Source of the DNA: Chara braunii
Lineage: Eukaryota > Streptophyta > Charophyceae > Charales > Characeae
Direction of reading: 5' to 3'
Assembly: GCA_003427395.1 (NCBI GenBank)
Contig: BFEA01000408.1
Coordinates: forward strand, 657,806 to 698,552
DNA length: 40,747 nucleotides
Under the pieces are notes generated by a model that was not told where the DNA came from, did no database searches, and was given only the letters and a program-made list of their open reading frames with translations. This document shows, in pieces, positions 10,271 through 19,581 of the stretch; position 1 is the stretch's first letter, and the number at the start of each line of letters is the position of its first letter. Made by a program: the position numbers and the translations under genes.

Positions 10271-10600
10271 GCTGACCAATCGATCGTTGTACTATCGCTG
10301 AGCAGAGATCGCTCGCTGCCTCTCCAATTCTCTATTGTATTGTCGTTGTAGTCCGTCATCGGTGTAGCCGCCCATCATTGCCGAATCGTACGAAACAGGC
10401 GCCAAGTATGCGTAATGAATGTTTAACACGATGTATTAAGCTAATTTTGAACTGATCCCTGCTGCATTATATCTAAATAAACATTAGTTAGACGATTCCG
10501 GAACGGTACACTGACATGGCAGCCGGATATGCTTGGAGTTGCCTATAAACTAGATAATTGTCAGATATGCTTGCAGTTGTGAGATTCGTGCATTGGAGTT
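9405..10600. repeat. AT-rich spacer repeated between minisatellite blocks
   Basis: A spacer containing TTAATCTTGAATTACATGAT, AAGCTAGATCATTAGTTAGG, then ATATGCTT and a GAGATACGCGG-like end recurs at about 9,500-9,585, 9,620-9,705 and 9,900-10,005. Fainter copies start near 9,405 and 10,420 (AAGCTAATTTTGAACTGAT in both). Spacer plus 21-bp block forms a higher-order unit. No genes. Confidence 0.75.
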
Positions 10601-10639
10601 GCCTACGTACAAGAATGCTTGTCGGATATGTCTGCAGTT

Positions 10640-11960
10640 TCGAAATCGAAATGAGTGTGGTGAACAAGTCGGAGTAAACTCGCGCTTCTACTCGGCCAAA
10701 AAAACGAAGTCATTTTCTATCTGCGAATTTACTTGCTCTTGAACGAACCAAGAACCTAATTTCTTACTATACGGTGAATAAGCCTGAATCAACTCGCACT
10801 TGTACTCTCAGTTTCGAAATCGAAATGCTCATTTCAAGTACGAATTTATTCGCTCTTGAAGCAACCAGGCCCCTGAATTTCTTACTTTATAGTGGATAAG
10901 TCCGAATTAACTCGCACTTGTACTCTCGGTCTCGAAATCGAAATACTCGAGTAGTAAACTCGCGCTTCTTCTGGGCCCAAATAAATAGAGTCATTTTCTA
11001 TGTGCGAATATATTGGCTATTGAACCAACCAGGAACCTAATGTCTTATTGTACGGTGAATAAGTCTGAATAAACTCGCACTTGTACTCTCAGGCCCTTCA
11101 ATTTCTTACTGTATGGTGGATACCGAATTAACTCGCACTTGTACTCTCAGTCTCGAAATCGAAATACTCGAGGAGAAAACTCGCGCTTCTTCTCGACAAA
11201 AAAAAAATGTAGTCCTTTTCTATGCGCGAATATATTCGCTTTTGAACCAACCAGCAACCCAATTTCTTACTGTATGGTGAATAAGTCTGAATCTACTCGC
11301 ACTTGCATTCAATGTGCGAGTCTATTTGCAGTTGAACCAACCAGGAATCTATTTCCAACTGTATAGGGCATAAGTCCGAGTCAACTCGCACTTGTGATCT
11401 CCCCTAAATGCGACGCACTTTTCTATGTGCGGATTTATTCGCCCTTAAACCAACTAAGAACCTTATTTCTTATTGTATGGTGAATGTCCGAATCAACTCG
11501 CACTTGTACTCTCGTCGAAATGATCTTCATGCTACGCATTCAATGTGCGAGTTTATTTGCTGCTGAACCAACCACGAATCTATTTCTCGTTGTACCGTGC
11601 ATAAGTCCGAGTCAACTGGCACTTGTGCTCTGGCCTAAATGCAACAAACCATCCGTATTTTATGTGCGAGTCTGTTCGGTCTTAAATTTTAGTGTATGGT
11701 GAATCGGTGTTTCGAATGACGCGCACTTGTACTCTCGCCTGAATGCAAGTACGCCCTTATTCTATGTGCTAGTCGATTCGTTGGTGAACCTACCACGGAC
11801 TTGTTTCGTATTGCATGATCAATAAGTTCGAGTCAACTCGCACTTGTGCTCTTGCATAAACAGGACCTCCTCTGCCAGGAGTGACAATCAACTTGCACCG
11901 AAGAGAAAGTGCGAGTTCACTCGGACTTATCCAAACCACTTGCACATTAAACTAACTATA
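10640..11960. repeat. Tandem array, period about 114 bp, with palindromic motif
   Basis: Each unit contains TATGTGCGAATTTATTCGC or a variant, then CTTGAACCAACCAGGAACC, a TTCTTACTGTA-like stretch, and finally AACTCGCACTTGTACTCTC. The last element recurs at about 10,795, 10,912, 11,077, 11,132, 11,300, 11,384, 11,499, 11,610, 11,725 and 11,838. The later intervals are 113-115 bp. The half-site AACTCGCACTTG and the degenerate palindrome match those in the right flank (21,900-24,670) and upstream of the four-copy gene family. I infer that this is the left flank of one large element. Confidence 0.8.
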
Positions 11961-12270
11961 AGGAACAACAGTCCTTTAACTAGCACAGGAGAACGAGTGG
12001 GAGAGGAGTCGGACTTGTGAGACCACTTGACCTTTAAATTAGGGTCTGAAAATGCCACAACGTCCCTGGTTAGTTAAAGAGCGAATAAACTTGCACATAT
12101 ATAGATTACACAAGTCCAAGAAAAAGAAATGGATTCAAATACTGTTGTTTCATTGTTTTGTGATAAATATTAGAAATGTGAATTTACTCCGTCTTGTTTC
12201 TTTCCCTGACCTCATTATACGTTGATGTGATTTTCTTGTTGTACAGTTTTCGTGCGAGTCGTCTCTTCAA

Positions 12271-13083
12271 ATGGGTGTCCAAACCGTCCCCTTTGTCACG
12301 CCACCGCCACCGTCACGACAACCCGGAGAAGACGATGTTGGAGAACGTAGTTCTTGTGAGAGCAGCTCGGAAGCTCCATGTGAACGGCCTCGTGATTTGA
12401 AAAGGGAGTTCTCTATGTTGATCCCGACAAATCGTTTGGGCTCCTCTACGACGTCCAGTCGGCGTTGTATTGTTCGCTTTACCGACATTCCCGACGGTCA
12501 GCGAGTATCTACAGCGCTAATCCCAGATAGTGAGGGTGATCAGGATATGCAGACGATTCCCGGTGGATTGATGTTTGTGGACACAAATTTCTGTGGCGTG
12601 TCCGAAAAGACGCCCGATAGAAACGGGTTTGATCGGAAACAGTGCGATACGTTTCATAGAAACGGGTTTGATCGGGAACAGGCAAAGGAACGTCCGTGTG
12701 AAAGTGTCGAGATAGGTAAGACAATTGCAAGTGAATCTAGAAAAAGTGACTCTCCCCTAGGTTTGTTGAGTTCGCAGGTCCACGTACATGCTCCATCGAT
12801 GACAACCACTGGTGCAACGGAAAACTGGCAGATTGGTTTTGTAAACACAAATTTCTACAGTTTATCTGAGTCCTCCCGGTCTGATTTGCCGAGGATCGCT
12901 CCCACAGGCATATCTGATTTTATAGATGCAGCGCAGCGGTCCCCGACTACAACTCTTCCTCGAACTCCCGAAGCAGTTCGTCAGGTTTGTCTCATCCCCT
13001 ACCTGGAGAAAGGAAAAGATATAATCGAAAAAATAGGTCGATTAGAAAGTCAGAACATTCGAAGAGGGTCAAATGTCGATTGA
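12271..13083 (+). CDS. N-terminal, probably disordered ORF upstream of the DUF7869-like region
   Basis: A 270-codon open frame starts with ATG and lies about 30 bp after a T-rich stretch ending TTGTACAG, which could be a splice acceptor in a 5' leader. The product is rich in Ser, Thr, Pro and Arg, with no recognisable domain. It contains internal near-repeats: RNGFDRKQ and RNGFDREQ, and FVDTNFCGVSE and FVNTNFYSLSE. Its last 50 codons overlap, in another frame, the start of the DUF7869-like frame; that frame is open from about 12,920 and reads SSSNSRSSSSGLSHPLPGER. The two are probably parts of one protein separated by a frameshift or unrecognised intron at 12,920-13,083, with this part the variable N-terminus. 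It could also be a separate small gene. Confidence 0.5.
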   Translation: MGVQTVPFVTPPPPSRQPGEDDVGERSSCESSSEAPCERPRDLKREFSMLIPTNRLGSSTTSSRRCIVRFTDIPDGQRVSTALIPDSEGDQDMQTIPGGLMFVDTNFCGVSEKTPDRNGFDRKQCDTFHRNGFDREQAKERPCESVEIGKTIASESRKSDSPLGLLSSQVHVHAPSMTTTGATENWQIGFVNTNFYSLSESSRSDLPRIAPTGISDFIDAAQRSPTTTLPRTPEAVRQVCLIPYLEKGKDIIEKIGRLESQNIRRGSNVD

Positions 13084-14962
13084 ATGAAACTAACATTGCG
13101 CTCGTCCCATCGCACAAATGTTGTAAGAACAAGTGTCTTCGGGTCTTGACCATTGACGATATCAAGCCAGTGCGCGAAGCTTATTATGAAATGTCCCTCG
13201 AAAGGAGGATCGAGTGGTGGATGCAAATCCTAGACAATTTCACTATCCTCGACGGTGGTCTGGAAAAAGTCGAACCAGTGCAGTGCAAGCGCCGTGTGTG
13301 TATCGCCGGTTGGTGTAAAGTAATTGGGATATGTCGAAACACATACCGTCATCATAGCAAGTGCAAGTCAGATGGGGTCGTCCGTGGCCAACATGGTCGA
13401 TGGGGATTGTTGAACCCGAGACCGGAGTATGTGACCATGCTGACTCGTGTGACAAGGTTCGTGGAAGAACATGAAGATGTTATGCCTAACGACATGGTTG
13501 TAAGGGGGACCTCGTAGAGACCTAAAGTCAGGCTCCCTGCTTATTTTACGAAGCTCCTTGTCTACGAGTCCATCAAGGCGGACTTTTTAGGAGCGGGTCA
13601 GAACGTCATTTCGGAGCAAGTCTTCTACTCCATATGGAGGAAGTACTTGTGGCATGCCGACCTTGCGAAATCCAACTCGCTCACAAAGTATGGCGAGTGT
13701 GTCCGCCTTAGGCAGACCAGAGATAACGCCCTTCGCCTTCGTGACCTTAAGGATTTTGATGAAAAGCACCGTAAACACCAACTAGATGAGGTCACTCACC
13801 ATGCGGGTTACGCTGACTGGAAACTTCGTTCCATTTTGAATCCTGCGGAATACGTTTGTCTGATAGTGGATGGAATGGATCAGAAAAAAACAACCATTTC
13901 TCACATCGGCATGTATAATTACTCCAAGGATCATCGACACGACATGATGATGAAAACGAACCTCACCGCAGTTGTAGCTCACGGCAGGAAACCGTCCATT
14001 TATGTTTACACGTATTTGCCTTTCTATGCGCACAGTTCCGATGGTACCATGACGTGCGTTATGCGGACTTTATGTGAGTTGCAGGCGTCGGGACAAAAAT
14101 GGTTGCGCCACCTCCGAATCCAGGTGGACAATTGCTGAGGGAAAACAAAAACCAATACCTTATGTGCTTGGCCTCACTTCTCATGAAATTCGGGATTAAA
14201 TTTTTCGAAGATGTCGAAGTGGGGTTCATGCTCGTTGGCCACACGCATACCGACATAGACGCGACTTTTAGTGTTTTCTTGAAAAAGTTGAAGGACAACG
14301 ATGCTTACAACATGAAGCAGTTGTTCTCACTTATCGAGTCGTCGCACAAGATACCCCCAAAATGCACTGAGCTCGACCACATTGCGGATTGGCGCCAGGT
14401 AGTGGTTCGATACGTCGACGAAAACATCATCGGCGATTCGAAACCATATCTCTTCAAATTCTTCATGCGGGACGGTAGTCCCGTCATGGTGTACACAAAG
14501 TAGTGCACCGATGCGGAATGGAAACCGGAAGGCAAACCAGTTCATTGGTTCCCAGTTTTGGATGGAGAGTATATAGACCCTACCTCCCCTCCACAACCAT
14601 GTGTTATTCCCCGTGTCGTTAAAGAGGATTTTCGGATGGCTCGTGACAGTGTCTCAAAATTCCTGGACGTCCTCGAATAGCATAGACACATGTGGCAGAC
14701 ATGTGAGGAAGAGGATGTCCTCGAGGCGGACGAGCCTGAGATCTACCCTCACACCTTCTGGCCAAAATCAGTCGAAACAGTGGTCGAAGTTCAAGAAATT
14801 GACCCTCCTTCGTCAGAGGCTTCGCTCATATATGCAGGACCGAGGGCGGGCTGTCCAAAAGTGGACTTCGACCCTCGGCGCCATATAAACAAAGGTGATT
14901 TTGTGATTGTTAGGCCACCCGATGAGGAAGTGTCTCAAGGTGTCCCATTTTGGGTAGGTTGA
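12920..14962 (+). pseudogene. DUF7869-like (transposase-like) gene, broken
   Basis: The ordered motifs are those I associate with DUF7869 proteins of algae, oomycetes and animals. They are CCKNKCLRVL (13,119), a VCIAGWCKVIGI segment, KYGECVRLR (about 13,690), LIVDGMDQKK (13,865), QVDNC followed in another frame by RENKNQY (14,121-14,158), VGHTHTDID (14,234-14,260) and a tail GDFVIVRPPDEE, VPFWVG. DGMDQ, VDNC and THTDID look like the acidic positions of an RNase H-fold nuclease; that reading is inference. The frame is broken by TAG codons at 13,515-13,517, 14,501-14,503 and 14,678-14,680 and by a shift at 14,136, directly after QVDNC. The TAG at 14,501 (YTK, stop, CTDAEW) falls where I would expect Trp. 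The copy is not functional unless spliced or recoded. Confidence 0.72.
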
Positions 14963-15383
14963 GCACAATCTGAGGTTGTCAACGTCCGTTCCTCTCTAAA
15001 TTTTGGTTGTTTATATACACAGTGGTGAGTGCCTACAGGTCACTCGTCCGATCTTCGTGAAAGGTACTCCGGCGCTTGGACGAAGAGGTGAAAACTTTCC
15101 ACTTCAGACGAGGAACAATGACAACGCGCCGAAACTGTGGCTTATTACTGGAAAAGACCCTTCCGCAAAGGAACAGATGAAAGCAAATTCGTGACAGGCC
15201 TTACAATACCGACATCCGTATGCGAGAAAGCACTTGTTGCCCTTGGGGACAGCTGTCTTTCCGGTCCGTCCGACGTGCCCATTTAGTTAAATGCGAACTG
15301 ATTCGGATTTGTTAGCTACGAACTCCACAAAGATAATGACGAAACGTTAACTGCGAACTAATTCCGATTTCTTGTCCTGCAGG
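14963..15383. other. Spacer between the DUF7869-like gene and the four-copy family
   Basis: A short open frame at 15,003-15,194 (63 codons, no domain) may be a further exon or remnant. The GCGAACTNATTC sequences at about 15,291 and 15,351 resemble degenerate halves of the palindromic motif. The end reads TCCTGCAG just before the next start codon, a good splice-acceptor sequence. Confidence 0.45.
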
Positions 15384-16277
15384 ATGGATGAGGACGGTGC
15401 ACCATCGTGCGACGTTGTATACGAGACAACGTCTTAGGACACCTCGTCGTACGCGAGCGAGTATTCCTTTTCAATCGAGAATGTGGATATGGATCTTATC
15501 ATCATGAACAAAAATATTTGGGCACGAGGTTTGATCAATCTTGAAACCGATTATCTGTATATCGAAGCTGGGGTCGACCTCGACGGTTACATTGAACTCG
15601 AAACACGTGTTATTGATGGACAAACTACAATAGTTTGCGATAGAGGGTCAAATATGTGGTACCTCTACTAAAGTTTAGAAGAAGTCCACCTTTGGGAAGT
15701 TCTATCCAGTCAGGAGGAGAAGGTCGATGTCGAGGATATGGTAGATGCGTGAGACTCACTGCAATTAGAACAAGACTGGGATTTTATGGACGACCAGCAT
15801 GCTAAACTTTGTGCATGGTACTGCATCGGGAAGCCGCAGTTGCGTTTCCCTGTGATCATAGATTACCATGGCTGAGTTCGTCTGTTCAACTGTGGCACCC
15901 CTGTACTAACTCTTTTCACGACGGCCAAGCTTTATGGTAAGCGAACGAGAGTTTTCTTCCTTGTGAGGGAAGATTTTCGCGAGCCCACGTCCACTGGTGC
16001 TCTAAAGAGCTTCCTTGATCGATTCGAAATAGATCCTTTGCTCGCAAAAGAAATGAATGTAAGGGTTGCCTGCTTGGTGCATGCCCAACTTCACTTCCTT
16101 TCCGGATTATGTGAGAAGATATTTTTCACGTTGGAACACAAGGATAACTACAATGACTACAGTCTACGAAAAGTTTCGCATCACCATTCGGGTGTCCAAA
16201 CATTGAAATTCGTTGGTGGTTGGCGGAGACAGATCTACGACTTTCCTTACTGTGACAATGGACACCAGTCGCCTTGA
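15384..16277 (+). pseudogene. CPYC-family paralog A, one frame with four stops
   Basis: From ATG at 15,384 a single frame of 298 codons aligns along its whole length with paralogs B, C and D, without a frameshift, but it contains TAG (15,435), TAA (15,669), TGA (15,750) and TGA (15,873). Conserved segments are LIIMNKNIW, GSNMWYLY, HAKLCAWYCIGKPQ, a VLTLF core, FFLVREDFRE, GALKSFLDRFEID, MNVRVACLVHAQLHFL and a tail YDFPYCDNGH in which the first Cys of CPYC is Phe. The TGA at 15,750 replaces a Trp present in B and C; the TGA at 15,873 replaces an Arg. I do not recognise the family. The Cys/His pairs (CLVH and CPYC) suggest a metal site, by inference. Confidence 0.7.
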
Positions 16278-16524
16278 CCTGCTATGCGAGCCTTCCTATT
16301 TGAAGATTTCCACAACTCCGAGTTAGTTCACACTTTGCTGGTGTACTCTTAAAAAACCTCGCGGTTCATCGACGACCGCATTGTTCACATTAGTCTGAGT
16401 TAACTCGGCATTGTTGTCACTGTTTCCACCTCGCGGATCTGCTATTTTCTCTTCTCCTGTCCTTCGCACAATTCGGAGTACGGACACCTTGTAACGAAGT
16501 GCGAATCTATTCTCAGTTGTCGGA

Positions 16525-16690
16525 CCCCCAGTAGGTCGTTTCATTCTTCTTTTCAATGGATGTGTGGGACTTCGCTTCATTATGAACTGACATAAGTGGG
16601 AGTATACTCGCAGTTGCCATTCCCGCTAGACTCACTGTTCGTCATCGCTTACATGCTACCTCGTTCTTCCTCACATAATGCAGGATGAAC
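16525..16690 (+). promoter_or_regulatory. Conserved upstream module with palindromic motif and splice-acceptor-like end
   Basis: This block is closely similar to 18,162-18,330. It shares a CCCAGTAGG/CCTCAGTAGG start, ATGTGTGGGACTTCGCTTC, then AAGTGGGAGTATACTCGCAG, GCTAGACTC, CATCGCT and TCACATAATGCAGGATGAAC. The core GGGAGTATACTCGC is a version of the recurrent palindrome. A shorter copy lies at 17,948-18,042. Each ends in TGCAG or TGCAAG immediately before an ATG, so the block may combine a promoter with an intron end. Function is inferred only from conservation and position. Confidence 0.55.
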
Positions 16691-16775
16691 TTCAACCACA
16701 CCTCCGCCCGCGCAAGTACTTCCTGCTCGTTTCACGGTGCCGTTTCTCCAAACCGGATTCCCGACCTCGCAAGTC
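16685..16775 (+). pseudogene. Orphan 5' end of the CPYC family
   Basis: After TGCAGG the frame reads MNFNHTSARASTSCS, matching the start of paralog C (MNSNQTSVRASASNS) and followed by a related SPNRIPD. It then diverges and the body of the gene is missing. I read it as a truncated fifth copy created by unequal duplication, just upstream of paralog B. Confidence 0.55.
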
Positions 16776-16922
16776 ACGTCGTTATTGTCACGTGCAATGC
16801 TCACCCTCATTTCCTTTACTTGATATGTCCCTTTCCACATAGTCCTCCCTGCATGTGTCGCGTACTTCACGCACTCGCATCATCTCTAACATGACATTTA
16901 TTGCTTCGACACGTAATGCAGG

Positions 16923-17900
16923 ATGAACTCCAACCAGACTTCAACTGTTTGCATTTTGCGTCACCCAAGCGAGTCGAGTAACTGTTCCTCTCCATGCGAT
17001 GTCCCACCGTTTCCCGAATAGGGTCTCATTATTTTGAACAAAAATATATGAGAGAACCATCTAGTGAGCATTGGCCCTCAATATTTGCACATTGAAAGCG
17101 GTGCTGCATCGGATGGGGAAATCTCTATGCGTTTAACCTATGACAATGACGGGCAAATTGTGGTCGCTTCTTTAACCTATGGCAATGACGGACAAATTGT
17201 GGTCGCTTCGGATAACGGGTCGAACTTCTGGTACCTGTACTCATTGTAAAAAGAGGTTGAGGTTGAGGTAGACCCTAATGGCAGCGAGGAGGATGATAAG
17301 GAGCCTGAGGACGTTGTTGCTCCAACGGAGATGATTGATACTTGGAACACCCTTTGTGCCATCCAACGATGGCCAGCCCAAGACAGGAGCCACATAAAGC
17401 TATGTGCATGGTTTTGCCTTGGAAAACTGGAATTGCGGACCCTAGTCATTGTTGGCTGCTATGGTCGAATTCGGGTGTTGAATCACAACACTACTGTTAC
17501 TACGCTTTCTACGACCGTCAAGGTCGATGGTCTTAAAATGAAAGCTCATTTTGTTGTAAGGGACGAGTACCGAGGTGTCAACCTCAATCACGCAGAAGCG
17601 TTTCACAACCCGACACTTGTCGGTGCCTTAGGGCGATTCAAAACTCGGCTATCCTTAGATGCGGCTCTCAGGAAGGAGCTCAAGTTAAGGGTCGAGTGTT
17701 TTGTACACAGTCAGTTACACTTCCTTTTCGATAATTGCGATAAAATATCATGGACAGTTGAATATAGGGATCACAACATGGAGGTTGTTTTCCACAAAGA
17801 TGACTACCGCCGGTCGGGTACCAGGAAGGTGGAACTGCTCACCTGTACTTTGACAAAAGTATATGATTGTCCTTACTGTGAAGACGGGCATCCCGGGTAG
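16923..17900 (+). pseudogene. CPYC-family paralog B, one frame with three stops
   Basis: ATG at 16,923 (MNSNQTSTVC) opens a frame that runs 326 codons to TAG at 17,898-17,900, interrupted by TAG (17,019), TGA (17,049) and TAA (17,247), with no frameshift. The TGA at 17,049 follows LNKNI, where A, C and D have Trp. Conserved parts are YLHIESGAASDGEI, GSNFWYLYSL, HIKLCAWFCLGKLE, GRIRVLN, RKELKLRVECFVHSQLHFLF, DNCDKISWTVEYRDH and YDCPYCEDGHPG. From 17,331 onward 189 codons are intact. The copy has a private 39-bp tandem duplication. Function unknown. Confidence 0.72.
17132..17209 (+). repeat. 39-bp in-frame tandem duplication inside paralog B
   Basis: Bases 17,132-17,170 are repeated at 17,171-17,209 with two differences, adding 13 residues (LTYDNDGQIVVAS, then LTYGNDGQIVVAS). 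Paralogs A, C and D lack the duplication. Confidence 0.9.
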
Positions 17901-18324
17901 GCGTTTCCACTATTCCTTTGATTGGGTGTCTCCTTGCACAATTGGGAGTGGTAGTATACTCGCAGTTGCCATTCCTGCTAGATTACGTGAGTGTCATCGC
18001 TAACATGCCACCTCGTGCTTCCTTACGTAATGCAAGATGAACTCCAACCAGACCTCCATCCCTGGTAGGCCTTTCCACTGTTCCATTGAGAATGTGTGTA
18101 CGTTTTCACTTCTCTCGTACCTTGTCACGAAGACCGAATCAATTATCAATTATTAGACCCTCAGTAGGCCGTTCCGTTGCTCCTTTCAATAGATGTGTGT
18201 GACTTCGCTTCATTATGAACTAGCATAAGTGGGAGTATACTCGCAGTTGGCAGTTGCCATTCTTGCTAGACTCCGTGGACGTCATCGCTCATATGCTACC
18301 TCGTGCTTCCTCACATAATGCAGG
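17901..18324 (+). promoter_or_regulatory. Spacer with a second orphan start and upstream module of paralog C
   Basis: A short copy of the upstream block (17,948-18,042) ends at an orphan start at 18,037 reading MNSNQTSIPG and then a stop, the same N-terminus as paralogs B and C without their bodies. A fuller copy of the block (18,162-18,324) precedes paralog C and includes AAGTGGGAGTATACTCGCAG at about 18,228. These tandem starts show repeated local duplication. Confidence 0.55.
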
Positions 18325-19237
18325 ATGAACTCCAACCAGACGTCGGTCCGCGCAAGCGCTTCCAACTCGTCTCACAACGGCATCTCGCCAGACCGGATTC
18401 GATCTCGGTCTCTTCATTTTGGACAAGAATATATGGGAGTATGAGCGAGTGAACTGTTCACGCCGATATCTGAATATCGAATCGGATGTTGCACCGGATG
18501 GCCAAGTTTCCGTGTAATTTAGAATGGGCGCCACCGCGGATGACCTTGTTGTCGATAGAGATATGGGTTGGAACTTCTGGTACCTATACTCCTTGGAAGA
18601 CGAAATTGATGTAGAGCCCGTCGGCGAGGAGGGAGATCCAGAACCTGCCACTCCTGAAGAGATGACGGACGCATGGTGCGTCCTCTGTGCAAAGCAGAGA
18701 TGGTCAGATCCCGACAGGAGGCACGTGAAGCTTTGTGCGTGGTTTTGCCTGGGACAACCGGTTGTGTCTGCATCGGTCATCATATATTATTACAGTCGCA
18801 TTCGGGTATTGAACCGTAACACGACGGTCGTGACGTTGTTCATGGCCGTGAAGGTTGACGACCGAAACATGAAAGCGTTTTTCATTGCAAGGGAGGAGTT
18901 CCGAGGAGACGCCCTCAATTCCGTGCAAGCGTTTCGCAGCCCCACGGTCGATGGTGCACTCAGACGCTTTAGAGATCAGTTATCGCACAATGCGGTATTA
19001 AGGAAGGAGCTCAACTTAAGAGTCGATTGTTTAGTGCACTCTCAGTTGCACTACCTTTTCGATAACTGTGACGAGATTTCCTGGAGAGTGGAACATAGGG
19101 ACCACAACTCAAAGGCTGTTTTTCGAGAGGAGGAACAATGTCAGCAGGGGACGAAAGTAGTCACCTTTGTCGACGACCGGCAGCGTGATGTGTACGACTG
19201 TCCGTACTGTCGCAATGGATATCCTGAATATCTGTAA
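18325..19237 (+). pseudogene. CPYC-family paralog C, best-preserved body
   Basis: ATG at 18,325 (MNSNQTSVRASASNS) begins the N-terminus. A one-base shift near 18,390-18,405 is needed to reach the conserved frame (FILDKNIW, YLNIESDVAPDGQ), which then has one TAA at 18,515-18,517. From 18,524 to TAA at 19,237, 237 codons are open: WNFWYLYSLEDE, an acidic linker, DAWCVLCAKQRW, HVKLCAWFCLGQP, SRIRVLN, VVTLFMAVKVDD, FFIAREEFRG, ALRRFRDQLSHN, LNLRVDCLVHSQLHYLFDNC, ISWRVEHRDH and YDCPYCRNGYPEYL. If the upstream defects are removed by splicing, this could be an expressed gene. No known domain is recognised. Confidence 0.7.
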
Positions 19238-19275
19238 GGAAAGTGGTCCTCTATAGGAGAGTGGTCCGACCGTTC

Positions 19276-19467
19276 CACATGAATTACGTGTTGGAAATGA
19301 ATCGAGATTAAGCGGCGGTTGCAGGACTTGCGCTCGCTTGCGAAGTGCGAATCTATTCTCACTTATCGAACCACATGAATGACGTGTGGAAAATAAGTTG
19401 AAATTCAATGGCGGTTATAGAACTTGCGCTCTCTTGCGAAGTACGAATCTATTCCTAGTTATCGAAC
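19276..19467. repeat. Tandem duplication of about 96 bp between paralogs C and D
   Basis: Two units (19,276-19,371 and 19,372-19,467) share CCACATGAATNACGTG, a GGCGGTT core, GCTTGCGAAGTGCGAATC or GTACGAATC, and end at TTATCGAA. Each contains one degenerate copy of the palindromic motif (AAGTGCGAATCTATTCTCAC in the first). Confidence 0.8.
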
Positions 19468-19581
19468 CCTTTCGTGTATCGGATAAGATCGTGTATCTGT
19501 TTTTTATGCACTCGGTTCTTTTTTATGCACTTGGGAGAATCGCAACTGACGCGCTTCCTTGCGTTTCTCCTTTGATGCAGA

